NCBI RefSeq assembly: GCF_048771995.1
Contig: NC_133026.1
Span: forward strand, 151,737,001-151,801,000
Direction: 5' to 3'
Source of the DNA: Taeniopygia guttata
Taxonomy: Eukaryota > Chordata > Aves > Passeriformes > Estrildidae
Length of the DNA: 64,000 nt
Positions 27,101-39,100 of the stretch are shown one piece after another. The notes below the pieces were generated by a model. It saw nothing but the letters and a program-made list of their open reading frames with translations, had not been told where the DNA came from and did not search any database. The position numbers were made by a program, and so were the translations under genes. The stretch's first letter is position 1. Each line of letters opens with the position of its first letter.

Positions 27101-30100
27101 GAGCCACCAGCTGAGGGAAAAAAGATGGAAAAATCCTGGAAAAATCCTGGAAAAGTCACGGGAATATCCTGGGAAACTACCGGGAAAATCCCAGGAAAAT
27201 CCTGAGAAAATTCCGGATAAATCCTGGGAAAATTACTGGGAAAGTCTGGGAAAATCCCTGGAAAATCCCAGAAAAATCTGGGGAAAATCCTGAAAATTTT
27301 TGGGGACTATCTGGGCGAAATCCAGGACAATTCCTGGAAAATTCCAGGGGAAAATGCAGGAAGTATCCTGGAAAAATCTGGGAAAATCCTGGGGAAAATC
27401 CTATAAATAAATCCAGGAAAAATCCAGGAAAATCCTGGGAATTACCTGGAACAATCCCAGAAAAATCCAGGAAAAATTGCTCAAAAATTTATGAAAAAAT
27501 CAGGGAAAAAGCCTGGAAATCCAGGGAAAATGCAGGAAAAATCTGGGAATTACCTGGAACAATCCCAGAAAAATCCAGGAAAAATTCCTTGAAAATTTAT
27601 GAAAAAATCAGGGAAAACGCCTGGAAATCCAGGCAGGAAGTATCCTGGAAAAATCTGGGGAAATCATGGGGAAAATCAGGGAAAAAAATCCAAGAAAAAT
27701 CTGGGAATTTCCTGGAAAAAATCCTGAGAAAACCTGGGAATTTCCTGATATAATCTGGGAATTTCCCGGAAAAAATCCAGGAAAAAATCTGGGGATTTCC
27801 TGGAAAAATCCCAGAAAAAGTCTGGAAAAATCGCGGGGAAAATCGCAGAAAAATTCTGGAAAATTTTAAGAAAAATTCCAGAAAAATCTGGGGGAAATTC
27901 TGAAAAAATTTGGGAAATATCCAGGAAGAAACTGGGAATTTTCTGGAAAAAATCCAGGAAAAATCTGGGTATTTCCTGGGAAAAATCTGGGAATTTCCTG
28001 GTACAATCTGGGACTTTCCTGGAACTATCCCAGAAAAATTCTGGAAATTTTCAAGTAAAATCCCAGAAAAATCTGGGAAAAATCCTGAAAAAACTCAGGA
28101 AAATCCAGAAAAAAATCAAAAAATAATCTGGGAATTTCCTGGAATAATCTGGGAATATCATGGAAAAAAATCCAGGAAAAATCTGGGAATTTCCTGGAAA
28201 AATCCTGGGAAAATGGCAGAAAAATGTCAAGAAATATCGCAGAAAAACGTCTTTAAAAATCATGAAAAAATTCTGGAAAAACACGGGATAAATCCAGAAT
28301 AATTCCAGGAAAATTTCAGGGGTTTGGGGGGGTTCGGAATTCCGAAAGGGCGGAAAATTCCGGTTGGGAATTCCCGACCTGAGCCAGCAGCGCCGCCAGG
28401 AGCGGCTCCAGCTGCGCCTCCAAACTGCGGCTGCCCAGCGCCACGGAAGCTTCCAGAAGCTGGCACAGGCTCTGGAAAAGAGAGGGAAATTGGGAAAAAT
28501 TCGGGAAAAGCTGGGGGAATTTGGGGAGAAATTGGGGGAAATTTGGGGGGAATTGGGGGGAAATTTGGGGGAAAATTGGGGGAAATTTGGGAAAAGCTGG
28601 GGGGAAATTGGGTGGAAACTTGGGGAAAATTGGGGGGAAGTCCAGGGAAAATTGGGGGGAAATTTGGGAAAATTTTGGGGGAAATTTGGGGAAAGTTGGG
28701 GAGACATTTGGGAAAAATTTGAGAAAAATTGAGGGAAATTGGGTGGAAAGTTGGGGAGAAATTGGGGGAAATTTAGGGAAAGTTTGGGAGAAATTTGGGA
28801 AAATTTGGGAAAAATCTGGGAAAAATTTGGGAAAAATTGAGGGAAATTGAAAGGAAATTGGGGAAAAGTTGGGGGAAATTTGGGAAAAGTTGGGAGAAAA
28901 TTGGGGAGAAATTAGGGAAAAGTTGGGGAGAAATTTGGGAAAAATTTGGGAAAAATTGAGGGAAATTGGGTGGAAATTTGGGGAAAACTGGGGGGAAATT
29001 TGGGAAAATTGGAGGGAAGTCCAGGGAAAATCGTGGAGAAATTTGGGGAAAATTGGGGGGGGGAAATACAGGGAAAATTCAGGAAAAATTTGGGGGAAAT
29101 TAGGGAGAAAATCATGGGAACGCTCTGGAAAAATCCAGGAGAATAAATTTGGGGAAAAATCCGGGAAAATCGGGAATTTTGGGCACCTTGGAGATGGGGA
29201 AGGGCTCCGGGTGTTTGCGGTAGAGGCCGAGGACGGTCGGGAGGAGCTTCGGGAGCTGCTCCTCCAACTGCTCCCCCGGGATCAGCGAGCTCAGGGGGCC
29301 CAGAGCCTCCAGAGCGGCCAGGCGGACCTGAAATCCCGGAAAAAATGGGAAAATCCTGGAATTCCAGAGGAAAATCCCAGAATTCTGACAGGAAATCCCG
29401 GAATTCTGACAGGAAATCCCCAAATTCTGACAGGAAAATAAAGAAAACAGCAGGAAAATCCCAATCAGGGAGCTCAGGGGCCCAGCGCCACCAGGCGGAT
29501 CAGGAATCCTGGAAAAAATGGGAAAATCCTGGAATTCCAGAGGGAAATCCCGGAATTCTGACGGGAAATCCCCGAATTCTGACAGGAAAATAGAGAAAAC
29601 AGCAGGAAAATCCCAAATTCCAGAGGGAAATCCTGATTAGGGAGCTCAGGGGGCCCAGAGCCTCCAGCGCCGCCAGGCGGACCTGAAATCCCGGAAAAAA
29701 TGGGAAAATCCCGGAATTCCAGAGGGAAATCCCAGAATTCTGACAGGAAATCCCAGAATTCTGACAGAAAATCCTGGAATTCCAGCAGGAAAATAGAGAA
29801 AACAGCGGGAAAATCCCGATCGGGGAGCTCAGGGGGCCCAGCGCCTCCAGCGCAGCCAGGCGGACTTGAAATCCCAAAAAAAATGGGAAAATCCCGGAAT
29901 TCCAGAGGGAAATCCCAGAATTCTGACAGGAATTCCCAGAATTGCAATGGGAAATCCCGGAGAACAGTGGGAAACTCCCGGAAAACAGTGGGAAAATGCC
30001 AGAAAAGAGCAGGAAAATGCTGGAATTCCAACAGGAAAATGCCAGAATTCCAATGGGGAGATCCCAGAAAAGAGTGGGAAAATCCCAATATCCCAATATC

Positions 30101-33100
30101 CCAATGTCCCAATATCCCAATATCCCAATGTCCCAATATCCCAATATCCCAATGTCCCAATATCCCAATATCCCAATATCCCAATATCCCAATATCCCAA
30201 TGTCCCAATGTCCCAATGTCCCAATGTCCCAATATCCCAATATCCCAATATCCCAATATTCCAATGTCCCAATGTCCCAATGTCCCAATGTCCCAATGTC
30301 CCAACCCCAAATCCCAAACCCCAAACCCCAAACCCCAAACCCCAAACCCCAAACCCCAATTCCCAAATCCCAAACCCCAAACCCCAATTCCCAAACCCCA
30401 ATTCCCAAATCCCAAACCCCAAATCCCCCAATTCCCAAACCCCAATCCCAATGTCCCAAATCCCAAACCCCAAATCCCCCAATCCCAAATTCCCAATCCC
30501 AAACCCAAACCCCAAACCCCAAATCCCAAACCCCAAACCCCAAACCCCAAACCCCAAACCCCAAACCCCAAACCCCCCAAATCTCAATTCCCAAACCCCA
30601 AACCCCAAACCCCAAATCCCAAATCCCAAACCCCAATTCCCAAAATCCCAATCCCAAACCCCAAACCCCAAACCCCAAACCCCAAACCCCAAATCCCCCA
30701 AACCCCAAACCCCAAACCGCAAACCCCAGACCCCAAACCCCAAACCCCCCAAACTCCAAACCCCAAACCCCAAATCCCCCAAACCCCAAATCCCCCAAAC
30801 CCTGACCCCAATCCCCAATCCCAATCTCAATCCCAATCCCCAAATCCCCCAAACCCCAAATCCCAACCCCAAATCCCCCAAACCCCAAACCCCAAATCCC
30901 AAATCCCAAATCCCAAACCCCAAATCCCCCAATCCCAATCCCAAACCCCAAATCCCAAACCCCAAATCCCAAACCCCAAATCCCCCAATCCCAACCCCAA
31001 ACCCACAACCCCAAAATCCCAAATCCCAAACCCCAAAATCCCAAACCCAAACCCCAAACCCCAAACCCCAAACCCAACCCTAATCCCAAACCCCAACCCC
31101 CAACCCCCAAATAAACCCCAAACCCCAAACCCAAACCCCAAACCCCAAACCCCAAACCCCAAACCCCAAATAAACCCCAAACCCCAAATAAACCCCAAAC
31201 CCCAAACCCCAAACCCCAAATCCCAAACCCCAAATCCCAAACCCCAAATCCCCCAAACCCCAAATCCCAATCCCAACCCCAAACCCCAAACCCCAAACCC
31301 CAAATCCCAATCCCAACCCCAAACCCCAAACCCCAAACCCCAAATCCCAAACCCCAAACCCCAAATCCCAAACCCCAAACCCCAAACCCCAAATCCCAAA
31401 CCCCAAACCCCAAACCCCAAATCCCAAACCCCAAACCCCCCAAACCCCAAACCCCAAACCCCAAACCCCAAACCCCAAACCCCAATTCCCAAACCCCAAA
31501 CCCCAAAATCCCAAACCCCAAATCCCAAACCCCAAATCCCAAATCCCAAACCCCAAATCCCAAATCCCAAACCCCAAACCCCAAACCCCAAACCCCAAAT
31601 TACCCCAAACCCCAAATCCCCCAAACCCCAATCCCAAATCCCAAAACCCAAACCCCAAACCCCAAACCCCAAACCCCAAACCCCAAACCCCAAATCCCAA
31701 TTCCCAAACCCCAAACCCCAAACCCCAAACCCCAAATCCCAAACCCCAAAATCCCAAACCCCAAATCCCAAACCCCAAATCCCAAATCCCAAATCCCAAA
31801 CCCCAAATCCCAAACCCCAAATCCCAAAATCCCAAACCCCAAACCCCAAACCCCAAATCCCAAAATCCCAAATCCCCCAAATCCCAAACCCCAAACCCCA
31901 AACCCCAAACCCCCAAACCCCAATTCCCAAACCCCAAACCCCAAACCCCAAATCCCAAAATCCCAAATCCCAAAATCCCAAATCCGAAACCCCAAACCCC
32001 AAACCCCAAATCCCAACCCCCAAACCCCAAACCCCAAACCCCAAATCCCCCAAATCCCAAACCCCAAATCCCAAACCCCAATCCCAAACCCCAAACCCCA
32101 AACCCCAAATCCCAAATCCCCCAAACCCCAAATCCCCCAAATCCCAAATCCCAAACCCCAAACCCCAAATTCCCCAAACCCCAAACCCCAAACCCCCCAA
32201 ACCCCAAACCCCAAAATCCCAAACCCAAATCCCCCAAATCCCAAACCCCAAACCCAAACCCCAAATCCCAAAATCCCAAATCCCAAAATCCCAAATCCCA
32301 AATCCCAAACCCCAAAATCCCAAACCCCAAACCCCAAACCCCAAATCCCAAACCCCAAAATCCCAAATCCCAAAATCCCAAATCCCAAATCCCAATCCCA
32401 CCTTCCCGTCCCGGGCCTGCATCCAGCCGTGGCTGAGGATGTCGAAGGCGGCTCCGAGCTCGAGGCCGAAGGCGTCGGATCGAACCGTCGGATCCGGAGC
32501 CTCCGCCCGCCCCGCCACGTACTCCTGGATGCTCTCGCCGAAACGCTGCAGGGCTGGGGGAATTTTGGGGATTTTGGGAATTTTGGGAATTTTTTGGGAT
32601 TTTTTTGGAATTTTTTTGGAATTTTTGGGTTTTTTTTTTAATTTTTTGGGAATTTTTTTGGGATTTTTTTTGATTTTTGTATTATTTTTGGGGGATTTTT
32701 GTGGAATTTTTTTGAAATCTTCATAGAATTTTGGGGGTATTTTTGGGATGTTTGGGAATTTTTTGGGAATTTTGGGAATTTTTTGGGAATTTTTTTTTAT
32801 TTTTTGGGGTTTTTTGGGGGTTTTTTGGGGATTTCAGGGGATTTTTTAGGATTTTTTGATTATTTTTGCAGATTTTTTTGAGATATTTGAGAAATTTTTT
32901 GGAAATCTTCATAGAATTTTTGGGATATTTTAGGGATGTTTGGGAATTCTTTGGGAATTTTTTGGGAAGTTTTAGGATTTTTTTGGGTTATTCTGGGGAT
33001 TTCAGGGGATTTTTTTTGGTTTTTTTAAGATTTTTGGGTATTTTTTGGACGAATTTTTTGGAAATTCTCATAGAATTTTGGGGATATTTCAGGGATATTT

Positions 33101-36100
33101 GGGAATTTTTTGGGAATTTTCTGGGGGATTTTTGAGGGTTTTTTTTGATTTTTTGGCGATTTTTTGGGGGATTTTCTGAGGATTTTGGTCCGGGGCCTGC
33201 GCCAGCCCCGCCACGTACTCCTGGATGCTCTCGCTGAAACACTGCAGGGCTGCCGAATTCCGGGAATTTTGGGGAATTTTGGGAATTTTTAGGGAATTTT
33301 TAGGAATTTTTTTGGATTTTTTTGGCGATTTTTTGGTGATTTTTTGGGGGATTTTCTGAGAATTTTGGTCGGGACCCTGCGCCCACCCCATCTAGACGCT
33401 CTCGCTGAAGCACTGCAGGGTTGCAGAATTTTGGGGAATTTTTTGGGAATTTTTTGGGAATTTTTTTTGGAATTTTTCATGAATTTTTAATGAATTTGAT
33501 TTTTTAGAGAATTTTTGGGGGATGTCGCTCAGGGCCTGCACCCGCCCCGCCACGTACTCCTGGATGCTCTCGCCGAAGCGCTGCAGGGCTGGGGGAATTT
33601 TGGGAATTTTGGGAATTTTGGGAATTTTTTGGGAATTTTTTGGGAATTTTTTGGGAATTTTTTAGGATTTTTTGTGGAATTTTTTGGGGATTTTTTGGCG
33701 ATTTCAGGGGATTTTTTAAGACTTTTTGAAGATTTTTGGTGGAATTTTTTGGAAATCTTCATAGAATTTTGGAGTTATTTTTGAGATATTTGGGAATTTT
33801 TCGGGATTTTTTGGGAATTTTTTAGAAATTTTTTGGGAATTTTTTGGGATTTTTTTGGGGATTTTTTGGCGATTTTTTGTGGGATTTCCTGAGGATTTCG
33901 GTTGGGACCCTGTGCCCGCCCCATCTGGATGCTCTCGCCGAAGCGCTGCAGGGCTGCCGAATTTTGGGAATTTTGGGGAATTTTTTAGGAATTTTTTTGA
34001 ACTTTTTAGGAATTTTGTGGGAATTTTTGGGATTTTTTTTGTAATTTTGTGCGAATTTTTGTGAATTTTTTTGGGGTTTTTTTTGATTTTTGTATTATTT
34101 TTGGGGGATTTTTGGGGAATTTTTTTTTAAATCTTCATAGAATTCTGGGGATATTTTAGGGATGTTTGGGAATTTTTTGGGAATTTTTGGGGAATTTTTT
34201 TGGATTTTTGGGGTTTTTTGGGGTTTTTTTGGGGATTTCAGGGGATTTTTTTAGGATTTTTTGATTATTTTTGGGGATTTTTTTGGGGATTTTTTGAGAA
34301 ATTTTTTTGAAATCTTCATAGAATTTTGAGGATATTTTAGGGATGTTTGGGAATTCTTTGGAAATATTGGGGAATTTTTTTGGAATTTTTAGGATTTTTT
34401 TTGGTTATTCTGGGGATTTCAGGGGATTTTTTTAGGACTTTTTGAAGATTTTTGGAGGAATTTTTTTTAAATCTTCATAGAATTTTGGAGTTATTTTTGA
34501 GATATTTGGGAATTTTTCGGGATTTTTTGGGAATTTTTTTGGAATTTTTTTGGGTTTTTTTGGTGATTTTTTGGCGATTTTTTGGGGGATTTTCTGAGGA
34601 TTTTGGTCCAGGCCCTGGCGTCCGCCCCATCTGGATGCTCTCGCTGAAGCGCTGCAGGGCTGCAGAATTCCGGGAATTTCGAGAATTTTTGGGGAATTTT
34701 TTGGGAATTTTTTTTGGGAATTTTGGGTGGTTTTTTGGGTATTTTTTGGGAATTTTTTCGGATTTTTTTGAGGTTCTTTTTAGGGATTTTTTTGAGATTT
34801 TTTTCGGATTTTTTGGGATTCTTTTTGTGGTTTTTGAGGGAATTTTTTTGGGATTTTTTGGGATTCTTTTTGGGGTTCTTCCCAGGGTTTTTTTTGGGAT
34901 CTTCCCGGAGTTTTTGGGATTTTTTTCCAGGACTTTTTTGGGATTTTTCCAGGTTTTTTGGAAATTTTTGGGGATTTTTGTGGGATTTTTCCCAGGGTTT
35001 TTTGGGGGGGATTCTTCCAGGTTTTTTGGGGAATTTTGGGGATCCTTTTTGGGAGTTTTTTGGGGGTTTTTCCCAGAGTTTTTTGGCATTTCCCCGGGGT
35101 TTTTGGGGAGATTTTCCTGGGGTTTTTTTTGGGATTTTTCCGGGTTTTTTGGGAGATTTTTCCAGGGTTTTTTTGGGATTTTTCCGTGTTTTTTTGGGAA
35201 TTTTTACCGTAGCAGAGCGTGCATTTCATGGAATCCGTGCGGGCCGTTCCCAGCAGGGGCACGAGCGTGGCCAGGATGGAGCTCAGGAACGGAACCATCC
35301 CGAAAACTTGGGAAAAACAACGGGAAAAGGTCACGGACACGGAATTCCCCCCTGGAAAAAATTCCCGACGGAATTCCGGCCCCAAATCCCCAAATTCCAG
35401 CCTCAAATCCCCAAATTCCAGCCCCAAATCTCAAAATTGCAGCCTCAAATCCCCAAATTCCAGCATCAAATCCTGAAATTCCAGCCCTAAATCCCAAAAT
35501 TCCAGCCCCAAATCCCTAAATCCCAAAATTCCTGCTCCGAATCTGAAATTCCAGCAGCAAATCCTGAAATTCCACACCTAAATCCCAAAATTCCAGCCCC
35601 AAATCCTGAAATTCTACACCTAAATCCCAAAATTCCAGCCCCAATCCCAAAATTCCAGCAGCAAATCCTGAAATTCCACACCTAAATCCCAAAATTCCAG
35701 CTCCAAATCCCAAAATCCCACGCCTCAATCCCAACATTTCAGCCCCAAAATTCCAATTCGAAATTCCAAAATTCCAGCCCCAAGTCCCCAAATTCCCGCC
35801 TTTTCCCAGCATTATTCCCGGATTTTTTCCTGCTTTTCCCAGACAAATTCCTGGATTTTTTTCCCCGCTTTTCCTGCATTATTCCTGGATTTTTCCAGCA
35901 GAATTCCTGGATTTTTCCCCCTTTTCCTGGATTTTTTCCTGCTGTTCCCAGCAGAATTCCCAGATTTTCCTCACTTTTCCCAGCAGAATTCCCCGATTAA
36001 TTCCCTCCTTTTCCCAGGATTATTCCTGGATTTTTCTCAGCAGAATTCCCGGATTTTTCCAGCCAAATTCCCGGATTTCCTGGCCGAATTCCCAGATTTT

Positions 36101-39100
36101 TTCCTGCATTACTCTGAATCTTTTCCCCCTTTTTCTGGCCGAATTCACGGATTTTCTGGCAGAATTCCCATTTTCCTGGCAGAATTCCTGGTTTTCTGGC
36201 AGAATTCCCAGATTTTCTGGCAGAATTCCTAGATTTCCAGCCGAATTCCCATTTTCCCAGCCAAATTCCCATTTTTCCATCAGAACTCCCATTTTCCCCG
36301 CAGAATTCCCGGATTTCCCATTAGAATTCACATTTTCCCGACAGAATTCTCAGATTTCCCGACAGAATTCCCAGTTTTCTGGCAGAATTCCCATTTTCCC
36401 GTCAGAATTCCCAGATTTCCAGCCGAATTCCCGGATTTCCCAGCAGAATCCCCATTTTCCCGTCAGAATTCCCATTTTCCCGTCAGAATTCCATTTTCCC
36501 ATCAGAATTCCCAGATTTCCCAGCAGATTTCCCATTTTCCCGTCAGAATTCCCATTTTCCCATCAGAATTCCATTTTCCCATCAGAATTTCCATTTCCCG
36601 TCAGAATTCCTGGATTCCCATCAGAATTCCCAATTTTCCCAGCCGAATTTCCATTTTCCAGCAGAATTCTCATTTTCCCAGCCAATTTCCCATTTTCCCG
36701 TCAGTATTCCCAGATTTCCCAGCTGAATTCCCATTTTCCCGGCAGAATTCCTGGATTTTCCAGCCAAATTCCCAGATTTCCTGGCCAAATTCCAGGTTTC
36801 TTGACAGAATTCCCAGTTTCCTGTCAGAATTCCCATTTTCCCGTCAGAATTCCCGGATTTCCCATCAGAATTCCCATTTTCCCGTCAGAACTCCCATTTT
36901 CCCATCAGAATTCCCGGATTTCCCATCAGAATTCCCATTTTCCCGTCAGAACTCCCATTTTCCCATCAGAATTCCCGGATTTCCCATCAGAATTCCCGTT
37001 TTCCCGTGGAATTCCCGGCCCCGCTCACCGTTGGCGGCCGCCAGGTCGGCGAGGGTGCGGATGGGGCCGGGCGGGGGCAGAATTCCGGGCGGGAATTTCC
37101 GCAGCAGCTCCTCCAGCACCGGGCCCAGGAAGCGCCGGCCCAGCTCCACCAGCACCGCCCCGGCCGCCTCCTGACGCTCCGGGTCCTGAATTCCCAAAAA
37201 AAATAACCGGGAATTACCGCGGGGAGGGAAGCAGGGGGGGGAATCGAAAGGGGGAATCCCAGGGAAAATTCCCAGGGAAAAATTCAGAGGGAAAATTCCC
37301 AGGGAAAAATTCCCAGGGGAAAATCCCCGGGAAAGATCCCAGGGAAAAAAATTGGGATTTGGGAATTCCGGGATTTGGGAACTCTGGGATTTGAGAATTG
37401 TGGGATTTGGGAATTGTGGGATTTGGGATTGGGAATTTGGGAATTCTGGGATTTGGGGTGGGATTTGGGATTTGGGCTTTGGGGATTCTGGGCATTGGGA
37501 TTCAGGAATTGGGTATTCTGGGATTTGGGAATTCTGGGATCTAGGATTGGGAATTTGGGAATTCTGGTATTTGGGGATTCTGGGATTTGGGATGGCATTT
37601 GGGATTCAGGATATGGGAATTTTGGGATTTGGGAACTGGGAATTCTGGGATTTGGGAATTCCAGGATTTGAGATTTAGGATTTGGGAATTGTGGGATTTA
37701 GGAATTGTGGGCTCTGGGAATTCCAGCATTTTGGGAATTCTGGGATTTGGGGATTCTGGGATTTGGGAACCCTGGGAATTGGGATGGCATCTGGGATTGG
37801 GAATTTGGGAATGATGGGATTTGGGATTTGAGCTTTGGGAATTCTGGGCATTGGGATTCAGGAATTGGGAATTCTGGGATTTAGGAACTCTGGGATTTGG
37901 GAACTCTGGGGATTGGGAATTCTGAGATTTGGAATGGCATTTGGGATTCAGGATTTGGGAATTTTGGGATTTGGGAATTCCAGGATTTGGGAATTCCAGG
38001 ATTTGGGATTTAGGACTTGGGAATTGTGGAATTTAGGAATTGTGGGCTTTGGGAATTCTGGGCTTTGGGATTCAGGAATTGGTAATTCCGGCATTTGGGA
38101 TGGGATCTGGGATTGGGGATTTGGAAATTCTGGGATCTGGGATTTGGGATAGCATTTGGGAATTGTGGGATTTGGGAATTCTGGGATTTGGGAATTCTGG
38201 GATTTAGGAATTCTGGGATTTGGGATTTAGGATTTGGGAATTTTGGGATTTGGGAATTCTGGGATTTAAGAATTCTGGGATTTGGGAACTCTGGGAATTG
38301 GGAATTCCGGGATTTGGGGATTCTGGGATTTGGGAATTGTGGGATTTGGGATTGGGAATTTGGGACTTCTGGGATTTGGGAATTCCGGGATTTGGATTTC
38401 CAGGGATTTGGGAACTCTGGGAATTGGGATGGCATCTGGGATTGGGAATTTGGGAATTCTGGGAATTGGGACTTCTGGGATTTGGGAACTCTGGGACTTG
38501 GGATTGGGAATTTGGGAATTCTGGGAATTGGGAATTCCGGGATTTGGGACTTCTGGGATTTGGGAATTGTGGGACATAGGAATTGTGGGATTTGGGATGG
38601 CATTTGGGATTCAGGATATGGGAATTTTGGGATTTGGGAATTCCAGGATTTGGGATTCCGGACTTGGGAATTCTGGGATTTAGGAATTGTGGGCTCTTGG
38701 AATTCTGGGAATTTGGGAATTCTGGGAATTGGGAATTTGGGAATTCCGGGAATTGGGAATTCCAGGATTTGGGAACTCTGGGAATTGGGGATTCAGGGAA
38801 TTGGGATGGCATCTGGGATTGGGAATTTGGGAATTCTGGGATTCAGGATGGGATCTGGGATTTAGGATTTGAGAATTGGGAATTGTGGGATCTGGGATGG
38901 GATCTGGGATTGGGGATTTGGGAATTCTGGGATCTGGGATTTGGGATGGGATTTGGGGATTCTGGGATTTGGGAATTCTGGGATTTGGGGTTTGGGATCT
39001 GGGATGGGATTTGGGAATTCCGGGAAATGGGAACTCTGGGATGGGATTTGGGAATCGAGAATTCCGGGATTTGGGAATCGGGAATTTGGGAATCGGGAAT

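Noticed and set aside
29500-31584. A 694-codon minus-strand frame of GLGFGVW repeats
   Set aside because: Same array on the other strand, joined to intron copies of exon 7. It has no start or splice evidence.
30303-32400. Interstitial telomere sequence
   Set aside because: The motif is CCCCAAA and TCCCAAA, not the vertebrate CCCTAA; only an isolated ccctaa occurs near 31077.
29700-32726. A 1008-codon plus-strand open frame rich in Pro, Asn, Lys and Gln
   Set aside because: It is the CCCCAAA array read through; stop-free heptamers cycle through all frames. It is antisense to MROH1 and ends by crossing coding exon 6.
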